From the NCBI GenBank assembly GCA_949825045.1, contig OX463809.1, positions 1,391,501-1,455,500 on the forward strand: a stretch of DNA of 64,000 nucleotides. The letters run 5' to 3'. The DNA is from Argyresthia goedartella (Eukaryota > Arthropoda > Insecta > Lepidoptera > Argyresthiidae). Made by a program: the position numbers and the translations under genes. Position 1 is the stretch's first letter. The number at the start of each line of letters is the position of its first letter. Under the pieces are notes generated by a model, which saw only the letters and a list, made by a program, of their open reading frames with translations, made no database searches and had not been told where the DNA came from. This document shows positions 41,945-52,590 of this stretch, one piece after another.

Positions 41945-42880
41945 GAAAAATAAAATAAAATGTAATAAAATTATTTATTTACCATCGTCCATCATACTTT
42001 TAAATATCTATAATTTTCTACAAGGTTCTCTTGGGTCTTTTGAGCTGATCCAGCAGTAAATCATCGAACGTGTGAACTCTTGAAGAAATCGCAATCAGTA
42101 TGGGGTTCCTTGGACGATACAATTCAATCTGGAAATTAGATTTAATTTACCAAGAAACATGAATCTAGTGAATTTTCATCACGGTGAGTCCTAAAATAGA
42201 TAAAGGAAATAAAGTACATCAAATAATGTTATAAATATTCTATTATCTTATAATCGATATCAATTTTTCATATCTCTACAATACATCTTTGAAAAAAGTT
42301 TTATTTTTTATTAATTAGCCAAAATATACCAATACGTTTTATTTCTGGGCCTTTAAACACTGGGTTAAGTCTAACTTATTCTATTTAAATCAACGCCTAG
42401 CTTATATAAACCTTAGAATTCGTCTAAGATATAAACATAAAAAGTGCTTACGTGATTAATGCTGGCTTCTAAGCACGATTTCTTCATATCCCCTGCGAGA
42501 TTCGCGTCTCCCAATATTTCACAACATAGGTTGACTGTTGTCCCTACGATTGTATTTGATTTTATGTGGCAATTAACATGAAATAACATAACAATGTTTT
42601 CCGAAAGAAAATTAGGATACAATTTAGTGTCTTGTTTAGATCTTGTTTATGACCACAGACATATAGACACAGAACATTTATGCAATTTAATTGAAGATGC
42701 CTTTGTTATCTGACAAGCTAAGCCTTTGGCAAGCACTACATAACTTGGTAGAGCAACAAAGCATGGTGAAGCAAAGAGTTTCGTTTATCTGAGATGGTAA
42801 AGCATCCATCTGCCTAGGCAAGGAGTTTGAGGTTTGCTTATCGTCATTGACCTCAACATCTTTTCAGATGTTCATTACAG
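41945..42880. other. No recognised feature
   Basis: AT-rich sequence with short frames lacking family signatures. Confidence 0.45.
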
Positions 42881-42884
42881 CTGC

Positions 42885-43240
42885 TGCTTAGTTATTCTAA
42901 GAGCTGCTGTGTATTCTAGGAGACACATTTTTCTTGTGTCTGAACAGACCGATGCGGCCTCTATATTGCTTGTCACAAAGGTCGCAAATAAAATCGGCGG
43001 TAGATGGTAGGGCCAGTCGCCCTTTCTCCAGTCTCTCTTTATCTTAAGTTTGCCCAACAGCTGTTCATCGTGTTTGGCTCTGTGCTGGCGTAATACATGT
43101 CTTCATCCCAGTATGTCCAGTACCAATAGCTCCCAGTCTCTTGATCCGATTTTGAACTCCTCCATAACGTGCTTGCAGGACATTTTCTGAGCATTTTCCG
43201 CCCTAGGTTTATGTTGAAGAGTTTCCCGCCGTGTCTCGTG
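42885..43240 (-). mobile_element. LINE C-terminal fragment with C2H2 finger
   Basis: The minus strand reads, in shifting frames, ARYGGVQNRIKRLGAIG, KHDEQLLGKLKIKRDWRKGD and FICDLCDKQYRGRIGLFRHK. The last is the C2H2-like finger (C..C...SRIGL..H) found at the C-terminus of common endonuclease/RT LINEs. Frameshifted and short. Confidence 0.6.
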
Positions 43241-43806
43241 TGTAGGTGGACTCCAACTTCGGACCCGTCAAAGGCGGTGAAGAGGAATCCCGTATATTGT
43301 ATTTTGAGTTGTCAAACATTTCGTCGAATTATTTACAGATATCTATCTACCCTCCTCGCACGCGTTAGCCTTAAACAGGGCGGACATTGACAGACGTCAA
43401 CTAGCGTGCTGAAGATTATATTGTGGGGCAACAATATAAAATTTTCCTTAATTGTAATGTCATTGTTTTTCTTTTTTGGCCAGCAGGGTAAGGGAAAGGG
43501 CTGAGTTTCGTTTATCTGAGCAGATATCATATCTTATATATTTTTTGAGAATCCCGTCTGTCGCGTCACAGCTATAGTGGTCTCAGTCATACAAAGTAAA
43601 GCGGCCGTATGAGTAAAGAGTGTCTATATATAAATTTAGTTTATAGAAACTAGCCCTTCCTCTATTTACTTACTTATTACTCTGTGATTCCTTTTCTTAT
43701 GTTATTTTATATGCAGAGTAGCAGAGTGAAAGTAAGCAAAGAGTTTCGTCCATCTCAGTTTATTTGGTTATGTGTAGCAGTGACTTTTGATTTAAATTTA
43801 TTTCAG
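43241..43806. other. Upstream region of the four-pass gene
   Basis: The last part (43780-43806) ends in AAATTTATTTCAG, which could be an acceptor for a 5' UTR exon starting at 43807. No core promoter was identified. Confidence 0.35.
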
Positions 43807-43846
43807 AAAATTATTTCTTGGACATCACGTTTATTCTACACATAAA

Positions 43847-43972
43847 ATGGGTTACGATAGTTTTCCCCAAGTGGAGCGCTGTTGTTTTACCATACCCCTG
43901 AATATTGGAGTCGTCATCATAGCCATATACCATATAGTTATAGGATGTATCAGCATAATTACGATTCATTAC
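43847..43972 (+). CDS. Four-pass membrane protein, coding exon 1
   Basis: The ATG (CATAAAATGG context) opens 42 codons reading MGYDSFPQVERCCFTIPLNI then GVVIIAIYHIVIGCISIITI, a short cytosolic head with Arg-Cys-Cys-Phe followed by a first membrane segment (about residues 19-40). The exon ends CATTAC/GTAAGTACG, phase 0. It joins in frame to 50857-50994. The head-then-helix layout resembles small four-pass insect membrane proteins whose N-termini carry a similar Cys-Cys-Phe...Pro-Leu motif; this likeness is from recall. The next intron is 6.9 kb and full of repeats. Confidence 0.75.
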
Positions 43973-44124
43973 GTAAGTACGATGTTCCTCAAGCGCAATA
44001 CACACCAAAGCCGACCCGCCGATAAATCCGACTTGCATTTAGACTTTGTGAGATTGCAAAACATTGCCGAAATAATGTCGGCGGAGTGGCAACTGTGGTG
44101 TGTGTCGTGGGCATGTCAGACAAT

Positions 44125-44210
44125 TGATAATTTCATGAAATGGCCAAACATTAGACGATCTGGCCGATTTTTTCATGAAATGATCATTTTATGAAAACAT
44201 GTCTTTTTAC
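44125..44210. repeat. ATGAAAT repeat fragment
   Basis: TAATTTCATGAAATGGCCAA and TTTCATGAAATGATC, then GAAAACATGTCTTTTTACAA, match 2340-2450 and 17142-17205. Confidence 0.65.
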
Positions 44211-44217
44211 AAGTACT

Positions 44218-44300
44218 ACGTCTTGTTTTTTAGGGTTTCGTACCTTGAAAAGGAAACACGGAACCATTATAGGGTCACTCGAGTGCCTTCCTTGCGTGTG
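44218..44300 (+). repeat. 5' fragment of GGGTTCCGTACC-type element
   Basis: TAGGGTTTCGTACCTTGAAA and CGGAACCATTATAGGGTCAC correspond to its opening segment. Confidence 0.55.
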
Positions 44301-44695
44301 TAAAAGTATATCAACGACCCATTTCCGGGCCAATTACATTGACATTTGGCAACCTTATGTACACGTGACCCGACCATGGTCGTGTTATGTAAACTTATTC
44401 ATTTTAAATTTTGGGCACTTTCTGGAGGCAATTAAGCAAATAAAAAATCAATCGTTTATTATTATTATTTATTATAATTTAGAAAAACTTAGTTAAAAAT
44501 TTATTTAAGAAAAAAGACAAGAAAGACCTTATCTCCGAAACTATTGATCCTAAAATTTTGAAAAAAGCAACATGGGTCTTAATTAAATTTCTTTATAACA
44601 GGAAAATTATTGAGAAATGTATAGTTTGACCGCTGGACACCTGGACCTGGTTATGAGACATCGCGATGTTGGACCTTAAGCGAAGGTAAACCTAT

Positions 44696-45645
44696 AGCGG
44701 GAAAATGTCTTCTTCGGAAGATTCCAGTAAATAATGGGGGGGGGAAACACCTATAGCGGGAAAATGTCTTCTTCGGAAGATTCCAGTAAATAATGGGGGG
44801 GGGAAACACCTATAGCGGGAAAATGTCTTCTTCGGAAGATTCCAGTAAATAATGGGGGGGGGAAACACCTATAGCGGGAAAATGTCTTCTTCGGAAGATT
44901 CCAGTAAATAATGGGGGAGGGAAACACCTATAGCGGGAAAATGTCTTCTTCGGAAGATTCCAGTAAATAATGGGGGGGGGGAAACACCTATAGCGGGAAA
45001 ATGTCTTCTTCGGAAGATTCCAGTAAATAATGGGGGGGGAAACACCTATAGCGGGAAAATGTCTTCTTCGGAAGATTCCAGTAAATAATGGGGGGGGGGG
45101 GAAACACCTATAGCGGGAAAATGTCTTCTTCGGAAGATTCCAGTAAATAATGGGGGGGGGAAACACCTATAGCGGGAAAATGTCTTCTTCGGAAGATTCC
45201 AGTAAATAATGGGGGGGGGGAAACACCTTTAGCGGGAAAATGTCTTCTTCGGAAGATTCCAGTAAATAATGGGGGGGGAAACACCTATAGCGGGAAAATG
45301 TCTTCTTCGGAAGATTCCAGTAAATAATGGGGGAGGGAAACACCTATAGCGGGAAAATGTCTTCTTTGGAAGATTCCAGTAAATAATGGGGGGGGGAAAC
45401 ACCTATAGCGGGAAAATGTCTTCTTCGGAAGATTCCAGTAAATAATGGGGGGGAAACACCTATAGCGGGAAAATGTCTTCTACGGAAGATTCCAGTAAAT
45501 AATGGGGGGGGGGGGGGAAACACCTATAGCGGGAAAACTTCGGAAGATTCCAGTAAATAATGGGGGGGGGAAAACACCTATAGCGGGAAAATGTCTTCTT
45601 CGGAAGATTCCAGTAAATAATGGGGGGGGCATAATTGGGGGGGGA
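44696..45645. repeat. Minisatellite, about 59-61 bp x 16
   Basis: Each unit runs GCGGGAAAATGTCTTCTTCG, GAAGATTCCAGTAAATAATG, then a G run and AAACACCTATA. I count 16 copies. They differ mainly in the length of the G run (about 7-14). One copy (about 45530) lacks part of the TGTCTTCT segment. It lies in intron 1 of the four-pass gene. Open frames across it only reflect near-multiple-of-three periodicity. Confidence 0.95.
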
Positions 45646-46090
45646 AATCAGAAAATAAAATAATAAGTATTTCAAACAATATCGTGTGCCATGTCAAGTG
45701 CACTGGCGATAGCTAACGCCACTTTTCCGTTGTAGGTTTTAAATTTTATTACCATCGCATAAGGTTATATAATCGCAACCCGTCCCAACTACCCTCGGTT
45801 GTTGAGAGGTTAGGCCGGGCTGGTAGATCACCTTGAACTTACTGTTAGAGGAATCTCAATTCAATGTTAAATGAGATTGAAAGTCGATGTATAGAGAGAG
45901 GACTTAAGAGCAACATCACTTTAGGACAGCTGGACGGACGGCGAGTTAATCATTTACTATCTGAAATACGTAAACTCGAGTAGGATTTCTAAGGATTTCT
46001 AAGAATTATTCTGCATCAACATTATAACATGGTTAAACAAGAAATCCTTAGATTAAATCATGAGTTACTACTGTCAAATGCATTCTGCGG

Positions 46091-46138
46091 AAAACGGGAT
46101 TTCTTATAAATGGTAAAATTTACAAGAAATCCCGTTTT
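46091..46138. repeat. Hairpin, 15-bp perfect arms
   Basis: AAAACGGGATTTCTT (46091-46105) and AAGAAATCCCGTTTT (46124-46138) with an 18-base AT-rich loop. Confidence 0.9.
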
Positions 46139-46646
46139 TATTTTACCAAATATTTCGATAAAAATGAGGGAAATCTCGCATTTTTTAATTTAATTTTAAT
46201 CTGGCAATCGCTTTTATGGTGAAGATGCTAAGGATGAGTGGCCTGCACAGGATTTCGGTATAGGGTAGGAAAACTATGCCAAATTAACAATTTTAATCAC
46301 GATGCTAGCAACGGTTTTTCCGATAATTCCTGGTCTTTCGCCATATCATCATCATCACACCATCAGCCTGTCAGTGAACCTACTCTTGAGTGTAGGCAAT
46401 ATAGGTCAAATTATCTAAATTCCCTAAGCGAGCGAGCAACTGTTTGCATTTAAAATGGTTTTTTGAATAATGATCAAATGGAAATAAGTAAAATTAAAAT
46501 CGGCGTGGTGACTTGAATAAATGCGGTAGGTATAGATGAGACCTATTTAGATTATTATGTGATCTAGGTAATTGGTGTCACTCCAAACATTCAGGTTTCT
46601 TTCAAATAACCTTGTTCTGAGCCGAAAACCACCTACCTGTTGCTAT

Positions 46647-46804
46647 CTTTCACCGCAGAGGGACAGTTATAGCTGTACTTTCACCGCAGAGGGACAGTTA
46701 TAGCTGTACTTTCACCGCAGAGGGACAGTTATAGCTGTACTTTCACCGCAGAGGGACAGTTATAGGTACTTTCACCGCAGAGGGACAGTTATAGGTACTT
46801 TCAC
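46647..46804. repeat. Tandem repeat, 31/29 bp x 5
   Basis: Units of CTTTCACCGCAGAGGGACAG plus TTATAGCTGTA: three of 31 bp, then two shortened to 29 bp by loss of CT in the tail. It lies in the spacer of the foldback. Confidence 0.95.
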
Positions 46805-47454
46805 TACCTTCCAAACTTTCCTACCTGTATACATTTCCATAATAAGAAGGTATTTCCTCTCACTTACACCTTATAATTGTATAAAGGCAAATAGTTTAAT
46901 AAAAATAAAACCCAGCCACCATTAACCAAATGAAAACATATGATAAATTAAAATGGCGTCTTGTGTACTATGACCAATGTTGGATATTATAAAGCCGCGT
47001 TGCCCGCGCGTGCGAGAGAGACATGGTAGTTAAGTCCGTCTACGAGTGAGAGTGAGAAGGGTAACATAAGGCCATATGCATTTTGTTGTGTTTGATTTCA
47101 TTCGCCCTTGGAGACCTTGAAAAATGCCTACTGAACATAAAATGTTTATGTTTAGGTTTTATGTCAAAGTCATAAACGATGTACATCAATCATATTAGAC
47201 GTTATTTACCTATGTTAACAATTGATACATGTGCTATGATGACACCTGCATGCAGCCTACATCAGTACTCGGTGATATTTTATCATCACTTCCAGTTTCT
47301 CCACAGGGCAAAAATTCTTTCATATGTCCAGATGTGTGTCCGGATTTTATCCTCTACAGGCCGCATTTTTCAACATATTTTCGTGAATTTTTATGAGGTA
47401 CCTAATGAAATATATTTTTTTTGTCGATTCAGTTTTTTTTTAATAGCGGAGATA

Positions 47455-47860
47455 TGGGGGTTTAAAATTCAAAATTCAAAATTCAAAAAGAGTTTATTTC
47501 CATAATAAACACATAGGTAACATTTGGAGAACGTCAAATCTTAAACTAACACATGTATAAGGTACAGGGAAATATAGAACTCAATTTGAATTCCGTCACC
47601 TCAATGTTTTAGATGCTGGAGGCAAAGAGGCGACTAGAAACCTCCAGCTTTATACGTATTTTTTTACAGAATTGGAGCAAACACCTTCCCAAGCTTTCTT
47701 GTCTTCTACATAATCTGATATTTTGTAGTAAGCTTTTTTACATAAGTGATTTTTAACAACATTTTTAAATTTATTTACATAAATTCTTGTGAAACCGTTA
47801 CAGTCCCAACAGCTTGACGGCTTTTGACAAATGTGGTGTTGGTGGATTTGTAGAGACCGA
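47455..47860 (-). mobile_element. LINE 3' fragment
   Basis: The minus strand encodes RIYVNKFKNVVKNHLCKKAY and YKISDYVEDKKAWE, the typical end of Jockey-like polyproteins. A 3' UTR follows, ending in a TTTGAATTTTGAATTTTGAA tail (47465-47490). Confidence 0.75.
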
Positions 47861-47934
47861 GAGAGTAAAAAGCTATATAATTTTAGTGAAAAGTCAATTG
47901 GTTGGGTTTAAGACCGCAAAATGTAGTTAACAAA

Positions 47935-48000
47935 TTTATTGGTGCGGCTACTTTCATACCCCATGTACGTAACCAGGTGCATTCATAAGTTTGTATGTGT
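47935..48000 (-). repeat. Fragment of GGGTTCCGTACC-type element
   Basis: TTGGTGCGGCTACTTTCATA and CCATGTACGTAACCAGGTGC are the reverse of the element's central segment. Confidence 0.7.
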
Positions 48001-48174
48001 TATTAAAAGAAACTGTCACACGCAAGATCTACAGCTCAAAAGAGCCACTGAAATAAACCTGAATGTTTGGTTGGAGTGACACCAATTATTGACATAGATC
48101 ACATAAAAATCTAAATAGGTTTCGTCTCTGGTATACCGCATTTATTCAAGTTTTCACGCCGCTTCTATTTTTCA

Positions 48175-48533
48175 GGGTTCCGTACCCAAAGGGTAAAACG
48201 GGACCATTACTAAGACCCCGCTGTCCGTCACCAGGCTGTCTCATGAACCGTGATAGTTAGACCGTTGAAATTTTCACAGATGATGTATTTTTGTTGCCGC
48301 TATAACAACAAATACTAAAAAACTGTTTTTTTATTTATCTGTAAACAACATAAAAACTTATGAATGCACCTGGTTACGTACATGGAGTGTGAAAGTAGCC
48401 GCACCAATAACTTTGTAAACAACATTTTGCTATGTAAAATCCAAAGTATTTACTCCACACCATCCATCCCTACCATCGTACGGTAGTACGGAACCCTTCG
48501 TGCGCGAGTTTGACTCGCCCTTGACCGGTTTTT
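48175..48533 (+). repeat. GGGTTCCGTACC-type element, near complete
   Basis: GGGTTCCGTACCCAAAGGGT through AGTACGGAACCCTTCGTGCG and ACTCGCCCTTGACCGG plus a T run. It is inserted in the right arm of the foldback; without it the arm pairs continuously with the left arm. Confidence 0.85.
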
Positions 48534-48794
48534 TTATTTCCATTTTGGTCATCATACAGCAAACCTTTTTAAATGCAAACAGTTGCTCGGACTCTTAAGG
48601 AATGGCAATAACCTATATTGCCTATAATCAGCAGTGAGTTCCCTCTCTGACATGATGATGGTGATGATGATAATAATAATATTGCGAAACACCAGGAAAT
48701 ATCGGCACAACCCAGCATTATCATTACAATTGTAAACATGTCATAATTCACCTACCCTATACCAAAACTGTACACGTAGAAGGTTATGATTATA

Positions 48795-49570
48795 TACAGA
48801 CCTGTATCATTAAGTCTTATATGGTTGGTGTACATTGCTTATTAATAACTTATACTTACATAAAAACAAACATTTATATTATAGGCATATTCATTCATTG
48901 CTTCTGGCGCTACATAAGGATACTTTGTCTGTGTCTTACCATTCAAATCTATTACGCTTAGTAGCCTTTCTTGTTTCCCTTAGCCTCCAACAACAGCTGG
49001 TGCAACCACCAACACATTTCCTCGTTCATGTTTCCTACGCATTTCCACAATATCATTATGTGTTCTGTGATGGAATCTAAGTAGATTTGGCGGGCGTAAA
49101 TCCAGAGAACGCTAATGGATCCCCCAGGGAATTCTTCAAATACAATATGTAAAATATTTTGTTTCACGTAGGAAAACGTGAAATGCGATACCATCCATCC
49201 CTTGTCTTTTGAAAGAGTGTGCCAGATAGCAGAGGGGGAAACCCATAAGAATCGTCTACGTTGTGCCAGTCTTTGAAATTGGGTGCTCTTAAGGTTTTAG
49301 GAAACTACCGCAAGCAACTTGAGTCTATATCGAAAATGGCGGTCATCTGTATGGGTATTTTTAATAGATGGGCTTCTATTAGACAAAATCTTGAATAATT
49401 TCACTTTTACAGGTTCTAGGATTTGAGGACTCCATTTCTAAGGGGTATAGTTCTAGAATAAGGCGATCTTCGATATGTGAGAGATTAAAATGTATCGAGT
49501 TGAAGTCGGATTTGGCCAACTTCCAACCAAGATGCTAGATAATGATGACATATCAGACATGAAGCTTTGT
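48795..49570. other. No recognised feature
   Basis: Intronic AT-rich sequence of the four-pass gene; no repeat family was recognised. Confidence 0.45.
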
Positions 49571-49574
49571 GTAT

Positions 49575-49900
49575 AGAATAGAATACTAGTTTATGTGACT
49601 GATACATGATGTTCAGGAACCGCATGTTCGACCGGCATTGTGGCATTGATAATTGCTTAGCACTTGTTTAACTTGTTCAGTAGTACCAACTTTACAGACA
49701 AACTAGGGGCGGCACGCAGGTGGGCGACGGCGTTCGAAATTTTAATGTCATAATTTGTCGAAAATTAATACATTATGGTCATAATGTATCAATATTCAGA
49801 TAAGAAATGAGTTTTTACCATGTAGTATAATATTATGCTGGTCGTAACGTGCGGTTTTTGGACGCAATAAAGAGAGTTTATTATACGTGTGTAGATAAAG
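49575..49900 (+). mobile_element. Copy of the 12.05-kb MITE
   Basis: It shares GTTCAGGAACCGCATGTTCG, GACAAACTAGGGGCGGCACG, GGCGTTCGAAATTTTAATGT, CGTAACGTGCGGTTTTTGGA and TTATACGTGTGTAGATAAAG with 12078-12420. The left terminus is altered. Confidence 0.7.
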
Positions 49901-50459
49901 ATCATTAATCAACCACAATATGTCATAGAGTAGCCGTTCTTTAATATGTGAGAAATTAAAATCTGTTGAGTGCTAATAAACATTTTGTTTGTCAGCTTTT
50001 GGCCAACTTTTTGCTTCCTGTGTCATAAAGATCACTAATCAACCACGATATGTCAAAGAAAAGCCGTCCTCCGACATGTCAGAAAATAAATCAGTCGAGT
50101 AGTAAGAAAAATTTACACAAACACAAATTAGACCTGTTAAATTAATTCCTCGCATCCTAGGTACTATAAATGTGATATTACTCCTTACGTGGTATAATTC
50201 TTTCTCAGCTAAGAGTATTACTCACTCAAATCATTCGTTCAAATCTGGCTAAGTTAAAAACTGGACGCGATTGTTCCACAAAGTGTTAACACGAACTGCT
50301 ATTTCGTTTAAGCCAGAAAAGAACCCTGGATTAGTGCAAAGCTTTGGCTATTTTTAATGGGTAGTATTAAAACGAATGACTGTAAATCCAGTTTTTGCGT
50401 GGCAAAAATACTGGTTTTGCCAAACTGAATTACTGAATAGCGACAAAACGAGTGTGGGA
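49901..50459. other. Unassigned; imperfect 125-bp duplicate
   Basis: Two similar stretches, AAGATCATTAATCAACCACA-ATATGTCATAGAG (about 49890) and AAGATCACTAATCAACCACG-ATATGTCAAAGAA (about 50027), are each followed by AGCCGT and an ATGTGAGAAA-like word. This is an old local duplication. Confidence 0.55.
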
Positions 50460-50545
50460 TTTTGTTGTTCTTAAATGTTTAACCTAATATGAAGGATAAA
50501 GGAGGCTTGGCTTCGCTCATCACCCCCTTTATCCTTCAACTTCCC
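50460..50545 (+). repeat. Hairpin module copy 7
   Basis: TTGTTGTTCTTAAATGTTTA, CCTAATATGAAGGATAAAGG, a GGCTTGGCTTCGCTC loop and CCCCCTTTATCCTTC. The right conserved word is degraded. Confidence 0.7.
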
Positions 50546-50856
50546 CGCCCCACCACTTCGCCCACACTCTTTATTTTAGCCAATATGAGGTGGCTATTCT
50601 CAATCTATCATAATCTATCAGCAATTTAGTCGCACAAATCAGTAATTTTTTCGCGTAGTGCAGTGTTTTTTCGCTCATTTCAGGAAATTTCGCTGTTGAT
50701 GGTCATTCGCTCAATTAGTTTTATATTCGGTCGTTTTAATATTTCCCATTTTTAATCTTTGGGAAACTTTTGCTCGAGATTGATTCCGCCGTCTGACTAG
50801 CGGCCCTAAGGATTCTTCTTTAGCTGGACTTCTCACCTCTCCATGTTTTGTTCTAG

Positions 50857-50994
50857 GTTTTTACGTATACATATAGCAAAGAAGAAGTCAACAGATACAT
50901 TCCGGTGTTGTTGAAAATATGTCTATGCTTGTGGACGATTTTTCTAATCGCACGCGCAATCACAGCTGTGCTGTTCCTTGTAGGAATGTGCACG
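50857..50994 (+). CDS. Four-pass membrane protein, coding exon 2
   Basis: Bounded by TTTTGTTCTAG and TGCACG/GTAAGTGG; 138 nt, phase 0 at both ends. It reads VFTYTYSKEEVNRYIPVLLK then ICLCLWTIFLIARAITAVLF and LVGMCT: a hydrophilic loop of about 18 residues and a second membrane segment (residues about 61-88 of the joined protein). No stops, and both splice sites are consensus. There is no similarity to the surrounding repeats, which supports a genuine host exon. Confidence 0.8.
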
Positions 50995-51309
50995 GTAAGT
51001 GGATATACATTGTCATTTACATACAGGCACATACCCGCTGGGTAGTGGGAACCAGCAACAGCGACCAAACCAACATTCACATCAAAGACCCATAGATTTG
51101 CGTAGAAGAATAATGTTGTCCTGTTGTGCAAGGAAACTCAATTTATATTGTGTCCGCTCCGACCCGAAATGAAAAGACAACGGGTACATATTGAAAAATA
51201 TAAAACCATTTATTTATGAGTTCAAAATGCCTTAATTCAAAAGGCTAGTATATCATCGCACATCAAAAATACTGATTTTCACAGCAAAAAAGGATTAGCG
51301 AGAACACTT

Positions 51310-51830
51310 TTTCTGTTTAAGTATTTTTTGTTGTACTTACATGTTCAACCTAACACGAAGGATAAAGGGGGCTTCGCTTCGCTCACCTCCTTTACCCTTC
51401 ACCTAAGCTACCGCAATGTTTTGCCCTGATATAAGCTGTGCAAATCAGCTGTTGTCGTGAGGCCATCTTGTTTTCCAACACGCTGGCTAAGACAGATTGT
51501 TAAACGTTTTCGACGATGTTTTATTTATATCAAAATGTCTTGGTTAAACGTCGGTATTTAAATAACGGTCTAGAGAGCTAGTTAAGTGTCTGATTTAACC
51601 AACCAACTGCGACATATCGATTATGTACATCGAATTTCGATTTAGTAATATCTGATCCTGAACAGTACACACAGTACTTTGCCCAGACGTCATTTGAGCC
51701 AGGTGCCTGCTAGCGCGCCCGGGTAGTACAAACCCTTTTTTTGTGAGTTCGGTGCCAGGCCCTGAGGAACTGTATGTAATTGTAATTTTGTAATATTATG
51801 TAGGCACCTTCCTCGAAAAAAACATTGGTT
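51310..51830 (+). repeat. Left copy of about 475-bp direct duplication (A), with hairpin module copy 8
   Basis: It starts with the module (51325-51430; TTACATGTTCAACCTAACAC, AAGGATAAAGGGGGCTTCGC). It continues AAATCAGCTGTTGTCGTGAG to TGCTAGCGCGCCCGGGTAGT and CTCGAAAAAAACATTGGTT. From 51358 it matches 55865-56345 almost base for base, differing by a few substitutions and small indels. It ends abruptly at the LTR start (51831). Confidence 0.9.
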
Positions 51831-52590
51831 TGCCAGAGGCAATTATAAGGAGAGCGACATCTTCGGGAGTAAAGTAAAAGGCTTGAGATGCGCGCAAATA
51901 CTAGACTAATTTATTATAGGAAATACTTAGCTTATATACAACTTACTACAAAACTACGTGATGAATATAAATATACCTTATCTGTGACGGTCGTCAACTT
52001 ATCTTAACATTACGTGGAAATAGATGTTTCCGCATATCTGTGGCGGGCGTACGTGCCGGCACAGATACTCCCCCCTTTAGGGAAAAAAATGAACTTATAA
52101 CAATGGAAAAAATTTAAGTTAGATACCATAACAAACTTATATCAACTGCAATAATAACTAGTAGTATTTTAATAAACATAAATCAGATCTTCATTGTGCA
52201 TACTTTAACTTAATCTAAAGGTAAATCTTACAAGAATTAGAAAGAAAAGGAACTACGGTTATGCGTATTCTACATAAGTTTAAAGAATTACTTAATATTT
52301 ACCTGCAGGCATGTCTTGTATCTGGCCGCACACTACATAAAATAAACTAAAAACTGGAAAACAGAAAAACACTAGAAAAATGGGGCTTCGCGGTTAGTAA
52401 ACTAATCTAACCTTTAACCTGGAAAAGATCCGCAGGATGATTTTGAAAATATTTTAAATTAAATAAATTCATGAAGAAAACTAGAGGTAATATAAAACTA
52501 CTGAAATTAGCCTTGAAACGGCAATCAAACAGAATATTAAGAATCTCCTTAATGCAAGAGCTCCGGGGAAAAAATGTAGGTTTACAGTAG

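Larger units (their letters stand above)
46235..48790. mobile_element. Large diverged foldback (about 2.5 kb)
   Basis: The left arm (about 46240-46640) reappears inverted as the right arm (about 48050-48170 plus 48535-48790), interrupted there by the inserted element at 48175-48533. Landmarks pair in order: GGTATAGGGTAGG with CCTACCCTATACC; CCTGGTCTTTCGCC with GCGAAACACCAGG; GAGCAACTGTTTGCATTTAA with TTAAATGCAAACAGTTGCTC; GACTTGAATAAATGCGGTA with TACCGCATTTATTCAAG; GGTGTCACTCCAAACATTCA with TGAATGTTTGGTTGGAGTGA. The spacer holds a minisatellite (46647-46804) and a LINE tail (47455-47860). Arms are clearly diverged, so it is old. Confidence 0.8.

Noticed and set aside
43973..44194. Continuation of the first four-pass exon into a 115-codon frame
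   Set aside because: The frame runs past a consensus GTAAGTAC donor and into the ATGAAAT repeat; splicing to 50857 keeps hydrophobic character and phase.
44810..45675. Long minus-strand frames of a repeated Pro-rich peptide
   Set aside because: They arise from reading through the 16-copy minisatellite; unit length varies, frames shift, and there is no start or splice context.
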